Below, one piece after another: positions 33,237-41,450 of a stretch of DNA of 64,000 nucleotides. Source of the DNA: Actinomycetales bacterium. Lineage in GTDB: Bacteria; Actinomycetota; Actinomycetes; Actinomycetales; Dermatophilaceae. The translations under genes and the position numbers were made by a program. The stretch spans positions 620,001-684,000 of the forward strand of contig JADJTP010000002.1 of assembly GCA_016711095.1 (NCBI GenBank), read 5' to 3'. The notes beneath the pieces were generated by a model. It searched no databases and was not told where the DNA came from. It saw only the letters and a list, made by a program, of their open reading frames with translations. Position 1 is the first letter of the stretch. Each line of letters begins with the position of its first letter.

Positions 33237-34301
33237 GTGGACCTTCCGGTGATGCCGCCAATCCGTCCGATGCTGGCGAAAACCACGACCCTGGAGAAGG
33301 CGATCGCCATGCTCCCTTACGTACAAATAGAGCCGAAGTGGGACGGCTTCCGATGCATCGTCCTTCGGGACGGCGACGAGGTCGAGCTGGCTAGCCGTGG
33401 GAGCAAGCCGCTCACCCGCTACTTCCCCGAGCTCGTCGGGCACGTCCGTGCGCTCATGCCCGAGCGCTGCGCTGTCGACTGCGAGATCGTCGTGCGATCG
33501 GGCGCGCCTGGCGCCGAGCGGCTGGACTGGGAACGTCTTTCCCAACGAATCCACCCCGCGCAGTCCCGAGTGCTCAAGCTCGCGGCCCAGACACCCGCGG
33601 AGCTCGTCTGCTTCGACCTGCTCGCCCTCGGAGATGACAACCTCATGAGTATGCCGTTCGCGCACCGTCGCGCCCGTCTGGAGGCCGCGCTGGCTCACCT
33701 CGCCCCCGGCGACCCGATCCACCTCACGCGGACGACGACCGACCCGGCAGTGGCCCGTGACTGGTTCGAACGCTTCGAAGGAGCGGGGCTGGACGGCGTC
33801 GTCGCCAAGGCGAGCGACGCGGCATACACGCCGGGCAAGCGCACCATGCTCAAGGTGAAACACAAGCGCACCGCGGAAGCGGTGGTCTTCGGCTATCGGG
33901 TGCACGTCTCGGGGCAGGGCGTGGGGTCGCTGCTGCTCGGGCTGTTCGGCGAATGGGAGGGCCAGAACCGACTCATCCCGGTCGGCGGGATCGCGGCCTT
34001 CCCGATGGCGACCCGCCGTCAGCTCATCGAGGACTTCGCTCCGCTGGTTCTGCGGGACGAGTCAGGCGACATCCACAAAGCTGCAACTGACCGGTCACGC
34101 TTCTCGTCGAGCAAGGACGTGTCGTTCGTGCCGGTCCGGCCCGAGCGGGTCGTCGAGGTCGCCTTCGACCAGTTGGAGGGGCATCGGTTCCGGCACGCGG
34201 TGACGTTCCTGCGGTGGCGCCCCGACCGCGATCCCGAGTCCTGCCGACTCGATCAGATCGACCGGGCCGTGGCCTACGACCTAGCTGACGTGCTCACCTG
34301 A
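33237..34301 (+). CDS. ligC: ATP-dependent DNA ligase (LigC-like)
   Basis: 354 aa from GTG 33237. The adenylated lysine is in EPKWDGFRCIVLRDGDEVE at about residue 34; further nucleotidyltransferase motifs are ELASRGSKPLTRYFPEL, CAVDCEIVV, GLDGVVAKASD and TMLKVKHKRTAEAVV, then an OB-fold C terminus. It seals nicks with ATP and acts in mycobacterial-type repair with LigD-like polymerases, one of which lies next door. The first 93 nt differ in base composition from the rest and follow the right attachment site, so the 5' end appears to come from the integrated element. Confidence 0.93.
   Translation: MDLPVMPPIRPMLAKTTTLEKAIAMLPYVQIEPKWDGFRCIVLRDGDEVELASRGSKPLTRYFPELVGHVRALMPERCAVDCEIVVRSGAPGAERLDWERLSQRIHPAQSRVLKLAAQTPAELVCFDLLALGDDNLMSMPFAHRRARLEAALAHLAPGDPIHLTRTTTDPAVARDWFERFEGAGLDGVVAKASDAAYTPGKRTMLKVKHKRTAEAVVFGYRVHVSGQGVGSLLLGLFGEWEGQNRLIPVGGIAAFPMATRRQLIEDFAPLVLRDESGDIHKAATDRSRFSSSKDVSFVPVRPERVVEVAFDQLEGHRFRHAVTFLRWRPDRDPESCRLDQIDRAVAYDLADVLT
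33330..33352 (+). repeat. Right attachment site (attR core)
   Basis: GAGCCGAAGTGGGACGGCTT plus CCG inside the ligase gene, matching 18482-18504 in 22 of 23 bases. Upstream sequences of the two copies are unrelated; only the right copy continues into ligase. Confidence 0.75.
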
Positions 34302-34347
34302 GCAGCCCGCGCGATGGCAGTCACCCGAGCAACCCGAGCGGCAGCAG

Positions 34348-35442
34348 TCACCCGCGCGGCGGCAACTCGGGATGTTCGCGCAGATAGCCCTCGCCGCCCG
34401 CGACGTAGTCCTCGTCGTCGTAACGCTTCTTGCTCGGCTGCACGCGGGGCGGCTCACCGGGCATTTTCGGGTAGTCCGGTGGAAAGGCTAGCTCCCCCAA
34501 GCCGTCGGCCAGGTCGCGGTCCCACCACTGCATCGCCACGCCGAGATCCCCGACCTGCGCGTCATAGTCCGCCCACGGATCTGTTTGCGCAGCAACGATT
34601 CCGGGCACGGACATGACCGTGAAGTCGCCGGGCGCGACATTCCCGAGGTCGTCCCACGACACCGGCATAGAGACCGGTGCGCCCGGCAACGGGCGAGGGC
34701 TGTAGGCCGAGGCAATCGTCCGGTCTCGGCACGCCTGGTTGTAGTCGACGAAGACTCGCATGCCCCGCTGCTCCTTCCACCAGGCAGTCGTCACCTCGCT
34801 CGGCATCCGGCGCTCCAGTTCGCGGGCGATCGCAATGACGCCGTGGCGCACGTCGAGGAACTCGCGGTCCGGGCGAACCGGGCAATAGACGTGCACGCCC
34901 CGGTTGCCTGACGTCTTCGGGAATCCGGTGAGCCCCGCGTCGGCCAGGACCTCCCGCAACGCGTATGCCGCCTGCACCGCATCGGCGAATCCACGGCCCG
35001 GTTGGGGGTCCAGGTCGATGCGCACCTCGTCGGGATGGTCGAGGCACTGAGGGTCGTCGGTCACCCGGACCGGCCACGGATGCAGAGTGATGGTGTTCAT
35101 CTGGACGGCCCACACCGCCGTGGCAATCTCGTCGACGACGAGTTGCGCGTGCCGCCGCCCCGACGGATAGGTCATCGTCACGGTGCGGACGTGGGACGGC
35201 AGCCCTTTGGGCGGGTTCTTCGAGTAGAACTCCTCGCCGTCGATCCCGGTCGGAAAACGCTGGAGGGTGACCGGCCGGGCGCCGATGCGGCTGAGCAACT
35301 CCGCGCCCACGTCGCGGACATAGTGCGCCAAATCGAGCTTGGTCAGTCCGAGGTCTGGCCAGAGCACCCGATCCGGGCTGGAGATGCGCACCGACCGGCC
35401 CGCACCATCGGGTGTCGGGCACTCCACCTGGGCATCCGCCAT
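34348..35442 (-). CDS. LigD-type polymerase domain protein
   Basis: 364 aa from ATG 35442 (MADAQVECP). Archaeo-eukaryotic primase fold: VRISSPDRVLWPDLGLTK, GEEFYSKNPPKGLPS, catalytic DEVRIDLDPQPG (D-x-D), KTSGNRGVHVYCPV and the third acidic region WKEQRGMRVFVDYNQ. Stand-alone PolDom proteins add nucleotides or ribonucleotides in end joining and gap repair. It converges on the ligase gene, whose product is its likely partner, and is divergent from msrB with a 91-nt shared promoter region. Confidence 0.92.
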   Translation of the reverse strand: MADAQVECPTPDGAGRSVRISSPDRVLWPDLGLTKLDLAHYVRDVGAELLSRIGARPVTLQRFPTGIDGEEFYSKNPPKGLPSHVRTVTMTYPSGRRHAQLVVDEIATAVWAVQMNTITLHPWPVRVTDDPQCLDHPDEVRIDLDPQPGRGFADAVQAAYALREVLADAGLTGFPKTSGNRGVHVYCPVRPDREFLDVRHGVIAIARELERRMPSEVTTAWWKEQRGMRVFVDYNQACRDRTIASAYSPRPLPGAPVSMPVSWDDLGNVAPGDFTVMSVPGIVAAQTDPWADYDAQVGDLGVAMQWWDRDLADGLGELAFPPDYPKMPGEPPRVQPSKKRYDDEDYVAGGEGYLREHPELPPRG

Positions 35443-35533
35443 GAGCGTCACTATCGCACGGCCACGAATTGCCGCGCCCAGATCGGCGTAGCCCCCGGGG
35501 ACGATCTCGGGGCCTGCGAGCGTTGAGCACAGC

Positions 35534-35950
35534 ATGACCGAACAACGCCCGTATGCCGTGCAGCTCACCCCCTCGCAGTGGCGGGAGCGCCTCACGCCCG
35601 CCGAGTTCCGCGTCCTGCGCGAGGCAGGAACCGAAGCCCCCTTTGTCGGGGAGTTCACCGACACCACAGCCGAGGGCAGCTATTCCTGCCGGGCCTGCGA
35701 CGCCGAGCTCTTCCGCAGCGAGACGAAGTTCGACTCGCACTGCGGGTGGCCGTCGTTCTTCGCCCCGCTGGCCGAAGACCGGGTCGAATACGTCGAGGAC
35801 GCCTCGATCCCCGGCCGTCCCCGCGTCGAGGTGCGGTGCGCGGCCTGCGGCTCTCATCTCGGACACGTCTTCTCAGGCGAGGGGTACGACACGCCGACCG
35901 ATCAGCGATATTGCATCAACTCGATCAGCTTGCGGATGGCCCCGCGCTGA
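35534..35950 (+). CDS. msrB: Peptide methionine-R-sulfoxide reductase
   Basis: 138 aa. Two CxxC zinc pairs (CRACDAELF and CAACGSHLG), FDSHCGWPSFF, HVFSGEGYDTPT and the catalytic Cys in DQRYCINSISL are full MsrB motifs. Reduces methionine-R-sulfoxide in proteins with thioredoxin. Single gene, divergent from the LigD-like polymerase. Confidence 0.95.
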   Translation: MTEQRPYAVQLTPSQWRERLTPAEFRVLREAGTEAPFVGEFTDTTAEGSYSCRACDAELFRSETKFDSHCGWPSFFAPLAEDRVEYVEDASIPGRPRVEVRCAACGSHLGHVFSGEGYDTPTDQRYCINSISLRMAPR

Positions 35951-35971
35951 CCGCCTGACCGCCTGACGACG

Positions 35972-36020
35972 CGACCCGATCACGACCCGATCGAGATCTG
36001 ATCGAGACCTGATCGGGTCG
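35972..36020. terminator. Inverted repeat after msrB
   Basis: CGACCCGATC occurs at 35972-35981 and 35983-35992 and its complement GATCGGGTCG at 36011-36020, so two alternative stems can form. No T run follows. Likely msrB terminator. Confidence 0.5.
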
Positions 36021-36124
36021 GCGAGATGGAACCGTTCGCGCCTGCGCCCCCTCGAAGAGACAGCACAGCTCAGTTCAGTGCCGTCGGCGGGTCCAGCGGA
36101 CGGCATCGTCTTCAGGAGGTCGCC

Positions 36125-37240
36125 ATGCACCGCAATCGCCCAGTCCGGATCGGTTTCGCCGTCGCCCTAGCCGCAGCACTGACCCTCAGCGCCTGCTCGG
36201 GAGGTTCGAACACGAGTGCCGGTTCGGCGCCCGGCGACTCGACGCTCGTCGGCGCCCCCGCGCCGGCCGTCGACGCACAGGCGCGTGAGGCTGGCACCGT
36301 CGCGGGAGCTCCTGCCTCGGGTGAGCTGTCCAAGGCGGCCTCGGGCCCCGGAGCACCAGCCGTGGTGTCCGAGCCCAAGATCATCCGCTCGGCCAGCATC
36401 TACCTCACCGTTACCTCGGTCGAGACGGCAGCAGCGGCGGTGCGCGGCGTCGCCGCCGGTTTGGGCGGCCAGGTATCCAGCGAGTCGGTCAACGCCACGG
36501 ACGCGGCGCCACCGGCGGAGGTCACGCCCGAGTCCAAGGCAGGCACGGCGACGGTGCGCAGGGGCAACTTCGGCCAACTGGTGCTGGCCATTCCGGCAGA
36601 CAAGCTGGAAGTCGCCCTCGACCAACTCGCGCGCCTCGGCACCGTGGTCCAGCGAGCGTCCTCGTCGCAAGATGTCACCGCCAGCTACGTCGACACCGAG
36701 TCGCGGATCACGACGATGAAGACAAGCATCGAACGCGTCCGCTCGCTCATGGGACAGGCCCAGAACATCGGCCAGATCGTCGACCTCGAGGCTCAACTCA
36801 CCCAACGCGAATCCCAGCTGGAGTCCCTCCAGGCACAACTGGCGGCGATGGCGGCCAGGGTGGCGATGTCGTCGGTGACGGTCACTATTAGTTCCAACTC
36901 CGACGTCGTGGTGCCCACACCGGAGCCGACGGGCTTCCTCGGCGGTCTCGCCTCGGGATGGCGGGCCTTCCTGGCGAGCATGACCGTGGCGCTCACCGTG
37001 ATCGGGGCCCTCGTGCCCTGGCTCATCGCCCTGTCGATCATCGGCCTGCCCCTGCTGGTCTGGCTGCGCCGGCGCCGCCACGCCACCGCAGCCTCCAACA
37101 CCACGGCCTCCAACACCGAGGCCCCCAACACCGAGGCCACCAACACCGAGGCTGCCGTTCCAGCCGCCGTCCCGGTCGGCCCGCCCGCAGCTCCGTCGGG
37201 ATCCTCGGGCGCGGGCGCCGGGGCCTCCGAGTCGCCGTGA
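36125..37240 (+). CDS. DUF4349 lipoprotein
   Basis: 371 aa from ATG 36125 with AGGAGG 5 nt upstream. Lipobox LTLSAC (Cys about residue 21). DUF4349 core: KIIRSASIYLTVTSVETAAA, FGQLVLAIPADKLEVALDQL, GTVVQRASSSQDVTASYVDT, then a coiled coil (LEAQLTQRESQLESLQAQLA) and one transmembrane segment (ALTVIGALVPWLIALSIIGL). The tail is a 15-bp tandem repeat coding ASNTE/APNTE-like units. Membrane-attached, outside-facing coiled-coil protein; role unknown. Confidence 0.88.
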   Translation: MHRNRPVRIGFAVALAAALTLSACSGGSNTSAGSAPGDSTLVGAPAPAVDAQAREAGTVAGAPASGELSKAASGPGAPAVVSEPKIIRSASIYLTVTSVETAAAAVRGVAAGLGGQVSSESVNATDAAPPAEVTPESKAGTATVRRGNFGQLVLAIPADKLEVALDQLARLGTVVQRASSSQDVTASYVDTESRITTMKTSIERVRSLMGQAQNIGQIVDLEAQLTQRESQLESLQAQLAAMAARVAMSSVTVTISSNSDVVVPTPEPTGFLGGLASGWRAFLASMTVALTVIGALVPWLIALSIIGLPLLVWLRRRRHATAASNTTASNTEAPNTEATNTEAAVPAAVPVGPPAAPSGSSGAGAGASESP

Positions 37241-37273
37241 CCGTGGGCGATCTGCGCAACTGAGCCGGTCGGA

Positions 37274-38113
37274 TCAGCCGTGGCCGCCGCCGGCGAGCAG
37301 AACGATGCCGACCAGGGCCACGGCGACTCCGACGATCTGGATCGGGCGCAGGCGCTCGTTCAGCAGGTAGCGCGCGAGCAGGATCGTCGCGACCGGATAC
37401 AGCGAGCCGAGCACGGCAGCAATGCTCACCATCCCCATGCTCGTCGCCAGCCCGAAGAGCACGTTGGCGGTGAGGTCGCCGAGGCCGATGGCCGCCAGCA
37501 GAGGCATCTGACGGGCGCGAACGCCCCCGAGTGAGCGCGCGGCGACGGCCAGCACGGCATACCCGAGGCAGCTTGTCAGGCGCATCCCCCACATCGTGTG
37601 CAGCAGAGACTCGCGCGACCCGCGATCGATCATGAAGAGCGCTAGGCCGAAACCGACGGCGGCGAGGCAGGCGAGCATCACCGGTCGAGCGTGTAACCCC
37701 CCTTCGAGCTCCGGGCCGCTGGCCAACACGACACCGATGATGGCGACCGCGATGCCGGCCCAGGCCAGCACCCCGGGCTGATCTCCGGTCAGCACCCCGA
37801 GCACCACCGGGATGATCGCGCCGAGCGACGCGATCGGTGCCACGACGCCCATCGTTCCGGTCGCCAGGGCCGGATAGAAGCACAGCAGCCCGAGCGCCCC
37901 GAAGGCGCCGGCGCCGACGGCCCACGGCCCCCACCCGGCGAATCCGGATGCCGGCAAACCCTGCACCGCGACAATGCCGGTGAGCGCGACGAGCGCGACG
38001 AACTGCGACCACGCGACGACGGCAACGGGGCGCACAGTCCGTGACGCCACTCCGGCGACGAAGTCAGTCGACCCCCACACCACAGCGGACAAGAGCGCGA
38101 GCACGGCGGACAT
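37274..38113 (-). CDS. DMT/EamA family transporter
   Basis: 279 aa from ATG 38113. Ten hydrophobic segments in two EamA repeats are consistent: SAVVWGSTDFVAGVASR at the start, LGAIIPVVLGVLTGDQPG at the end of repeat one, and SLYPVATILLARYLLNERLR then PIQIVGVAVALVGIVLLAGG at the end of repeat two. Drug/metabolite exporters of this type move amino acids or other metabolites; the substrate is unknown. Single gene. Confidence 0.88.
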   Translation of the reverse strand: MSAVLALLSAVVWGSTDFVAGVASRTVRPVAVVAWSQFVALVALTGIVAVQGLPASGFAGWGPWAVGAGAFGALGLLCFYPALATGTMGVVAPIASLGAIIPVVLGVLTGDQPGVLAWAGIAVAIIGVVLASGPELEGGLHARPVMLACLAAVGFGLALFMIDRGSRESLLHTMWGMRLTSCLGYAVLAVAARSLGGVRARQMPLLAAIGLGDLTANVLFGLATSMGMVSIAAVLGSLYPVATILLARYLLNERLRPIQIVGVAVALVGIVLLAGGGHG

Positions 38114-38196
38114 GCGGGGCACGCTACCGGCAGTCGCCGCACCGGCGTCGGCGCGTCCCGGTGCCGATGACTCCGCGGCGACATACGCTCTAAGAC

Positions 38197-38778
38197 GTGC
38201 GTGGACGATCCCTCCCCGGCGATGCAGCCGCCGACTTCAGCAAGGCCATCGCGGCCCTGCGGGAAGTCCGGCTCCGACCGGAAGTCCGCCTCACCGAAGT
38301 GCCTGCACCCCAGCGCATTGCCCCGTATGCCGTGGCCCTTTCCGCCGAGGTCGTCGGAATCGGCGGCGCTGACGAGTTGTCGTCGGGACGCTTCATCCTC
38401 CTGCACGACCCGTCGTGTCCCGAGCCCTGGGAAGGCGCCTGGCGTGCGGTGACCTTCGCCCGCGCCGAACTGGAGCCGGAGATGGCCAGCGACCCATCGC
38501 TTGGCGAGGTGGGCTGGGCCTGGCTCATGGAGGCCCTCGACGCACGCACCCTGCACTATGCGGCCGAGGCCGGCACGGTGACCCGCGTCGTGTCCGAGCG
38601 CTTCGGCGGACTGGCCGACCACCAGGCCACGGTCGAGATGGAAGTCCGCGCGTCCTGGACCCCGCTGGACGACGACCTCGGCGGCCACCTGCTGGCCTGG
38701 TCGGACCTGTTGTCGACGATCGCCGGGTTGCCTCCCCTGCCCGAGGGCATCGTGGCCTTGCCGGGCGCTCGACGGTGA
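38197..38778 (+). CDS. DUF3000 family protein
   Basis: 193 aa from GTG 38197. RLRPEVRLTEVPAPQRIAPY, GRFILLHDPSCPEPWEGAWR and GWAWLMEALDARTLHYAAEA are conserved in the actinobacterial DUF3000 family, which is almost always next to an RNase D gene. Its stop overlaps the RNase D start (GTGA), so the pair is co-translated. A function in RNA metabolism is suggested only by this linkage. Confidence 0.9.
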   Translation: MRGRSLPGDAAADFSKAIAALREVRLRPEVRLTEVPAPQRIAPYAVALSAEVVGIGGADELSSGRFILLHDPSCPEPWEGAWRAVTFARAELEPEMASDPSLGEVGWAWLMEALDARTLHYAAEAGTVTRVVSERFGGLADHQATVEMEVRASWTPLDDDLGGHLLAWSDLLSTIAGLPPLPEGIVALPGARR

Positions 38779-40112
38779 CCGCCCCCAGGGCGGATGCCGA
38801 CGAGGTCGCCGAGATCCCGGCCGATATAGCACCAGTCGAGGCCGCACTCGGCGAGGAAGCATCGACGGACGTCGTATTGGTCGAGGGCGTGATCGTCGAG
38901 GGCGCACGATCGGCCGAGGTGATTCCCACGCCCCTGGTCTACCCCGCCGAGGGTGTGCCCGAGGTCGTCATTGACGAACACCGCTTGGTGGCCGCCGGCG
39001 CGGCCATCGCCGCCGGCCATGGGCCGATCGCAATCGACGCCGAGCGCGCTTCGGGACACCGCTACGGTCAGCGGGCCTATCTGGTCCAGTTGCGCCGAAG
39101 GGGCGCCGGCACCTGGCTCATCGACCCGATCGCTTGCCCCGACCTCGGCCCGATCGCCGACGGAATCGGCGATACCGAGTGGGTCCTGCACGCCGCCACC
39201 CAGGACCTGGCCTGCCTTGCCGAGGTCGGCTTGCGCCCCACCCGCCTGTTCGACACCGAGCTCGGCGGACGGTTGGCGGGCCGGCCGCGAGTCGGCCTCG
39301 GCGCCGCGGTCGAGCACTATCTCGGCCTGTCACTCGCCAAGGAGCACTCCGCTGTCGACTGGTCCCGCCGACCGTTGCCCGAGCCGTGGCTTCGGTATGC
39401 CGCCCTCGACGTCGAAGTGCTCGTCGAACTGCGCGACGCCATCGCCGACGACCTGGTCGCCCAGGACAAATGGCACTGGGCGGAACAAGAGTTCGCAGCA
39501 CTGACGAGCTTCACCGGCCCCCCACCACGGGTCGACCCCTGGCGACGTACCTCGGGGATGCACAAGGTGCGCCGGCGACGTGGTGTCGCGGTGGTCAGGG
39601 AGCTGTGGCTTACCCGCGACCGGATCGCACAGCGACGCGACGTCTCCCCTGGCCGCGTTCTCCCGGATGCCGCGCTCATCCAGCTGGCGGTCGATCCGCC
39701 CAAGGACGCGTCCGCGTTGATCGGCCGGCGAGAGCTGCGATCGGTGGCCCGCAGCCCAGGAGTGTGGTTGGAGGCCATCGAGCGCGCCCTGTCGCTTCCT
39801 GAAGAGGCGCTCCCCCCACTGACCGTGCCGAGCAACGGCCCACCGCCGCCGAGGGCGTGGGCCGACCGTGACCCGGTGGCGGCCGCACGTCTGGTCGCGG
39901 CGCGGGAGGCGCTGGCGGCCTTCGGGCTCGAACGTTCGGTGCCGGTGGAGAACGTGCTCTCCCCCGACGTGCTGCGTCGCGTCCTCTGGAAGCCGCCCCA
40001 GGACCTCTCGGCGGCGGGGTTCGCTGCCGAGCTGAGCGCCGCTGGGGCCCGCGAGTGGCAGGTAGAGATCGTTGCGCCCCTGCTCGCCGAAGCCACCGCC
40101 GAAACGTCGTGA
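38775..40112 (+). CDS. rnd: Ribonuclease D / HRDC domain protein
   Basis: 445 aa from GTG 38775. DEDDy exonuclease: GPIAIDAERASGHRYGQRAY (D and E), WVLHAATQDLACLAEVG (D), and YAALDVEVLVELRD (Y and D). Then FDTELGGRLAG and GLGAAVEHYLG as in RNase D, and two HRDC-like helical regions (VVRELWLTRDRIAQRRDVSP). Trims 3' ends of stable RNAs. It begins with about 60 acidic, variable residues. Confidence 0.92.
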   Translation: MTAPRADADEVAEIPADIAPVEAALGEEASTDVVLVEGVIVEGARSAEVIPTPLVYPAEGVPEVVIDEHRLVAAGAAIAAGHGPIAIDAERASGHRYGQRAYLVQLRRRGAGTWLIDPIACPDLGPIADGIGDTEWVLHAATQDLACLAEVGLRPTRLFDTELGGRLAGRPRVGLGAAVEHYLGLSLAKEHSAVDWSRRPLPEPWLRYAALDVEVLVELRDAIADDLVAQDKWHWAEQEFAALTSFTGPPPRVDPWRRTSGMHKVRRRRGVAVVRELWLTRDRIAQRRDVSPGRVLPDAALIQLAVDPPKDASALIGRRELRSVARSPGVWLEAIERALSLPEEALPPLTVPSNGPPPPRAWADRDPVAAARLVAAREALAAFGLERSVPVENVLSPDVLRRVLWKPPQDLSAAGFAAELSAAGAREWQVEIVAPLLAEATAETS

Positions 40113-40226
40113 CAGGTCTCACGCGCTGAGCCACGGCCGCCCGCCTCGTGCGTCGGTACCGGCCGGTAGCCTTCCCTCAGGACAGCCACCACTGCCCCAT
40201 GAGAGTTTGCCTGAGGAGGCACGAGT

Positions 40227-41447
40227 ATGGCCAGAACCTTGCGTGAGGTCGTCTTCGTCGAAGGGGTTCGCACTCCCTACGGCAAGGCCGGGCCCAAGGG
40301 CATCTACGCCCAAACCCGGGCCGACGACCTGGTCGTCCGGTGCATCCGCGAGCTGCTGAAACGGCACCCGGAGCTGCCCAAGGAGCAGGTAGAGGAGGTC
40401 GCCATCGCGGCGACGACTCAGATCGGCGATCAGGGGCTGACCATCGGCCGGGTCGCCGCGCTGCTGTCCGGACTGCCCAACACGACCCCCGGCTATTCCA
40501 TCGACCGGATGTGCGCGGGTGCCCTGACTGCCGTGACGTCCGTTGCCTCGTCCATCTCGGTGGGAGCCATCGACATCGCCATCGCCGGCGGTGTCGAGCA
40601 CATGGGACGTCACCCGATGGGCGAGGGTGTCGACCCCAATCCGCGCATCGTCGCCGAGAAGCTCGTCGACCCATCGGCGCTGTCCATGGGGATGACCGCC
40701 GAAAACCTCCACGACCGCTACCCCCAGCTCACCAAGGCCCGATGCGACGCCTTTGCGGTGGCCTCGCAGACCAAGCTGGCGGCGGCATACGCCAACGGAG
40801 CCATCCAGCGCGACCTGGTCACCGTGAGCACGCGCCACAAGGAGCTCGGCTTCGGCTTGGCCACCGTCGACGAGCCGCCCCGCCCGAGCACCACGATCGA
40901 AGACCTCGCCGCCCTCAAGACCCCCTTCCGGATCCGCGGAAACGTCACCGCAGGCAACAGCGCCGGACTCAACGACGGCGCCACCGCCTGCCTGCTCGCC
41001 TCGGAGGAGTCGGCAGCAGCCCTGGGGTTGCCGGCCCGGATGCGCCTGGTCTCCTATGCCTATGTCGGTGTCGAGCCCGAGGTGATGGGCATCGGCCCGG
41101 TGCCCGCAACCGAAAAGGCGCTGGCCAAGGCGGGGTTGACCATCGAGGACATCGGCCTCTTCGAGCTCAACGAGGCCTTCGCCGTGCAGGTGCTCTCCTT
41201 CCTCGATCACTTCGGCATCGCCGACGATGACCCGCGGGTCAACCCCTACGGCGGGGCGATCGCAGTCGGGCACCCACTCGCGTCCTCGGGTGTGCGGCTG
41301 ATGACCCAGTTGGCCCGCGAGTTCGAGGAACACCCCGAGGTGCGTTACGGCCTCACCGCGATGTGCATCGGGCTGGGCATGGGTGCCAGCGTCATCTGGG
41401 AGAACCCCCACCACGCCGACTACGTCGCTACAGGCAAGGAGGCCTGA
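40227..41447 (+). CDS. fadA: Acetyl-CoA acyltransferase (thiolase)
   Basis: 406 aa. Catalytic Cys in SIDRMCAGALTAV, then NVTAGNSAGLNDGATACLLA, ELNEAFAVQVL, the His in GHPLASSGVRL and the second Cys in MCIGLGMGAS. This is the beta-oxidation thiolase that releases acetyl-CoA. GGAGG is present before ATG 40227. It is 3 nt from fadB, forming the FadBA complex operon. Confidence 0.95.
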   Translation: MARTLREVVFVEGVRTPYGKAGPKGIYAQTRADDLVVRCIRELLKRHPELPKEQVEEVAIAATTQIGDQGLTIGRVAALLSGLPNTTPGYSIDRMCAGALTAVTSVASSISVGAIDIAIAGGVEHMGRHPMGEGVDPNPRIVAEKLVDPSALSMGMTAENLHDRYPQLTKARCDAFAVASQTKLAAAYANGAIQRDLVTVSTRHKELGFGLATVDEPPRPSTTIEDLAALKTPFRIRGNVTAGNSAGLNDGATACLLASEESAAALGLPARMRLVSYAYVGVEPEVMGIGPVPATEKALAKAGLTIEDIGLFELNEAFAVQVLSFLDHFGIADDDPRVNPYGGAIAVGHPLASSGVRLMTQLAREFEEHPEVRYGLTAMCIGLGMGASVIWENPHHADYVATGKEA

Positions 41448-41450
41448 GAC

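Larger units (their letters stand above)
18505..33330. mobile_element. Integrative mobilizable element in the ligase gene
   Basis: About 14.8 kb between 20-bp repeats in the ligase KWDG codons. It has a serine recombinase at its left end, an excisionase-like HTH protein and a MobF relaxase, an AbiEii-like cassette as cargo, and nested transposon debris plus secreted proteins on the right. No conjugation pore or coupling ATPase genes are visible, so transfer would rely on a helper. The genome-typical heptamer GGCATAC occurs once in it against 47 times in the rest of the window. Confidence 0.82.

Noticed and set aside
18505..33330. Calling the element a full conjugative element or prophage
   Set aside because: No secretion ATPase, coupling protein, capsid, portal or terminase genes are visible, only integrase and relaxase functions.
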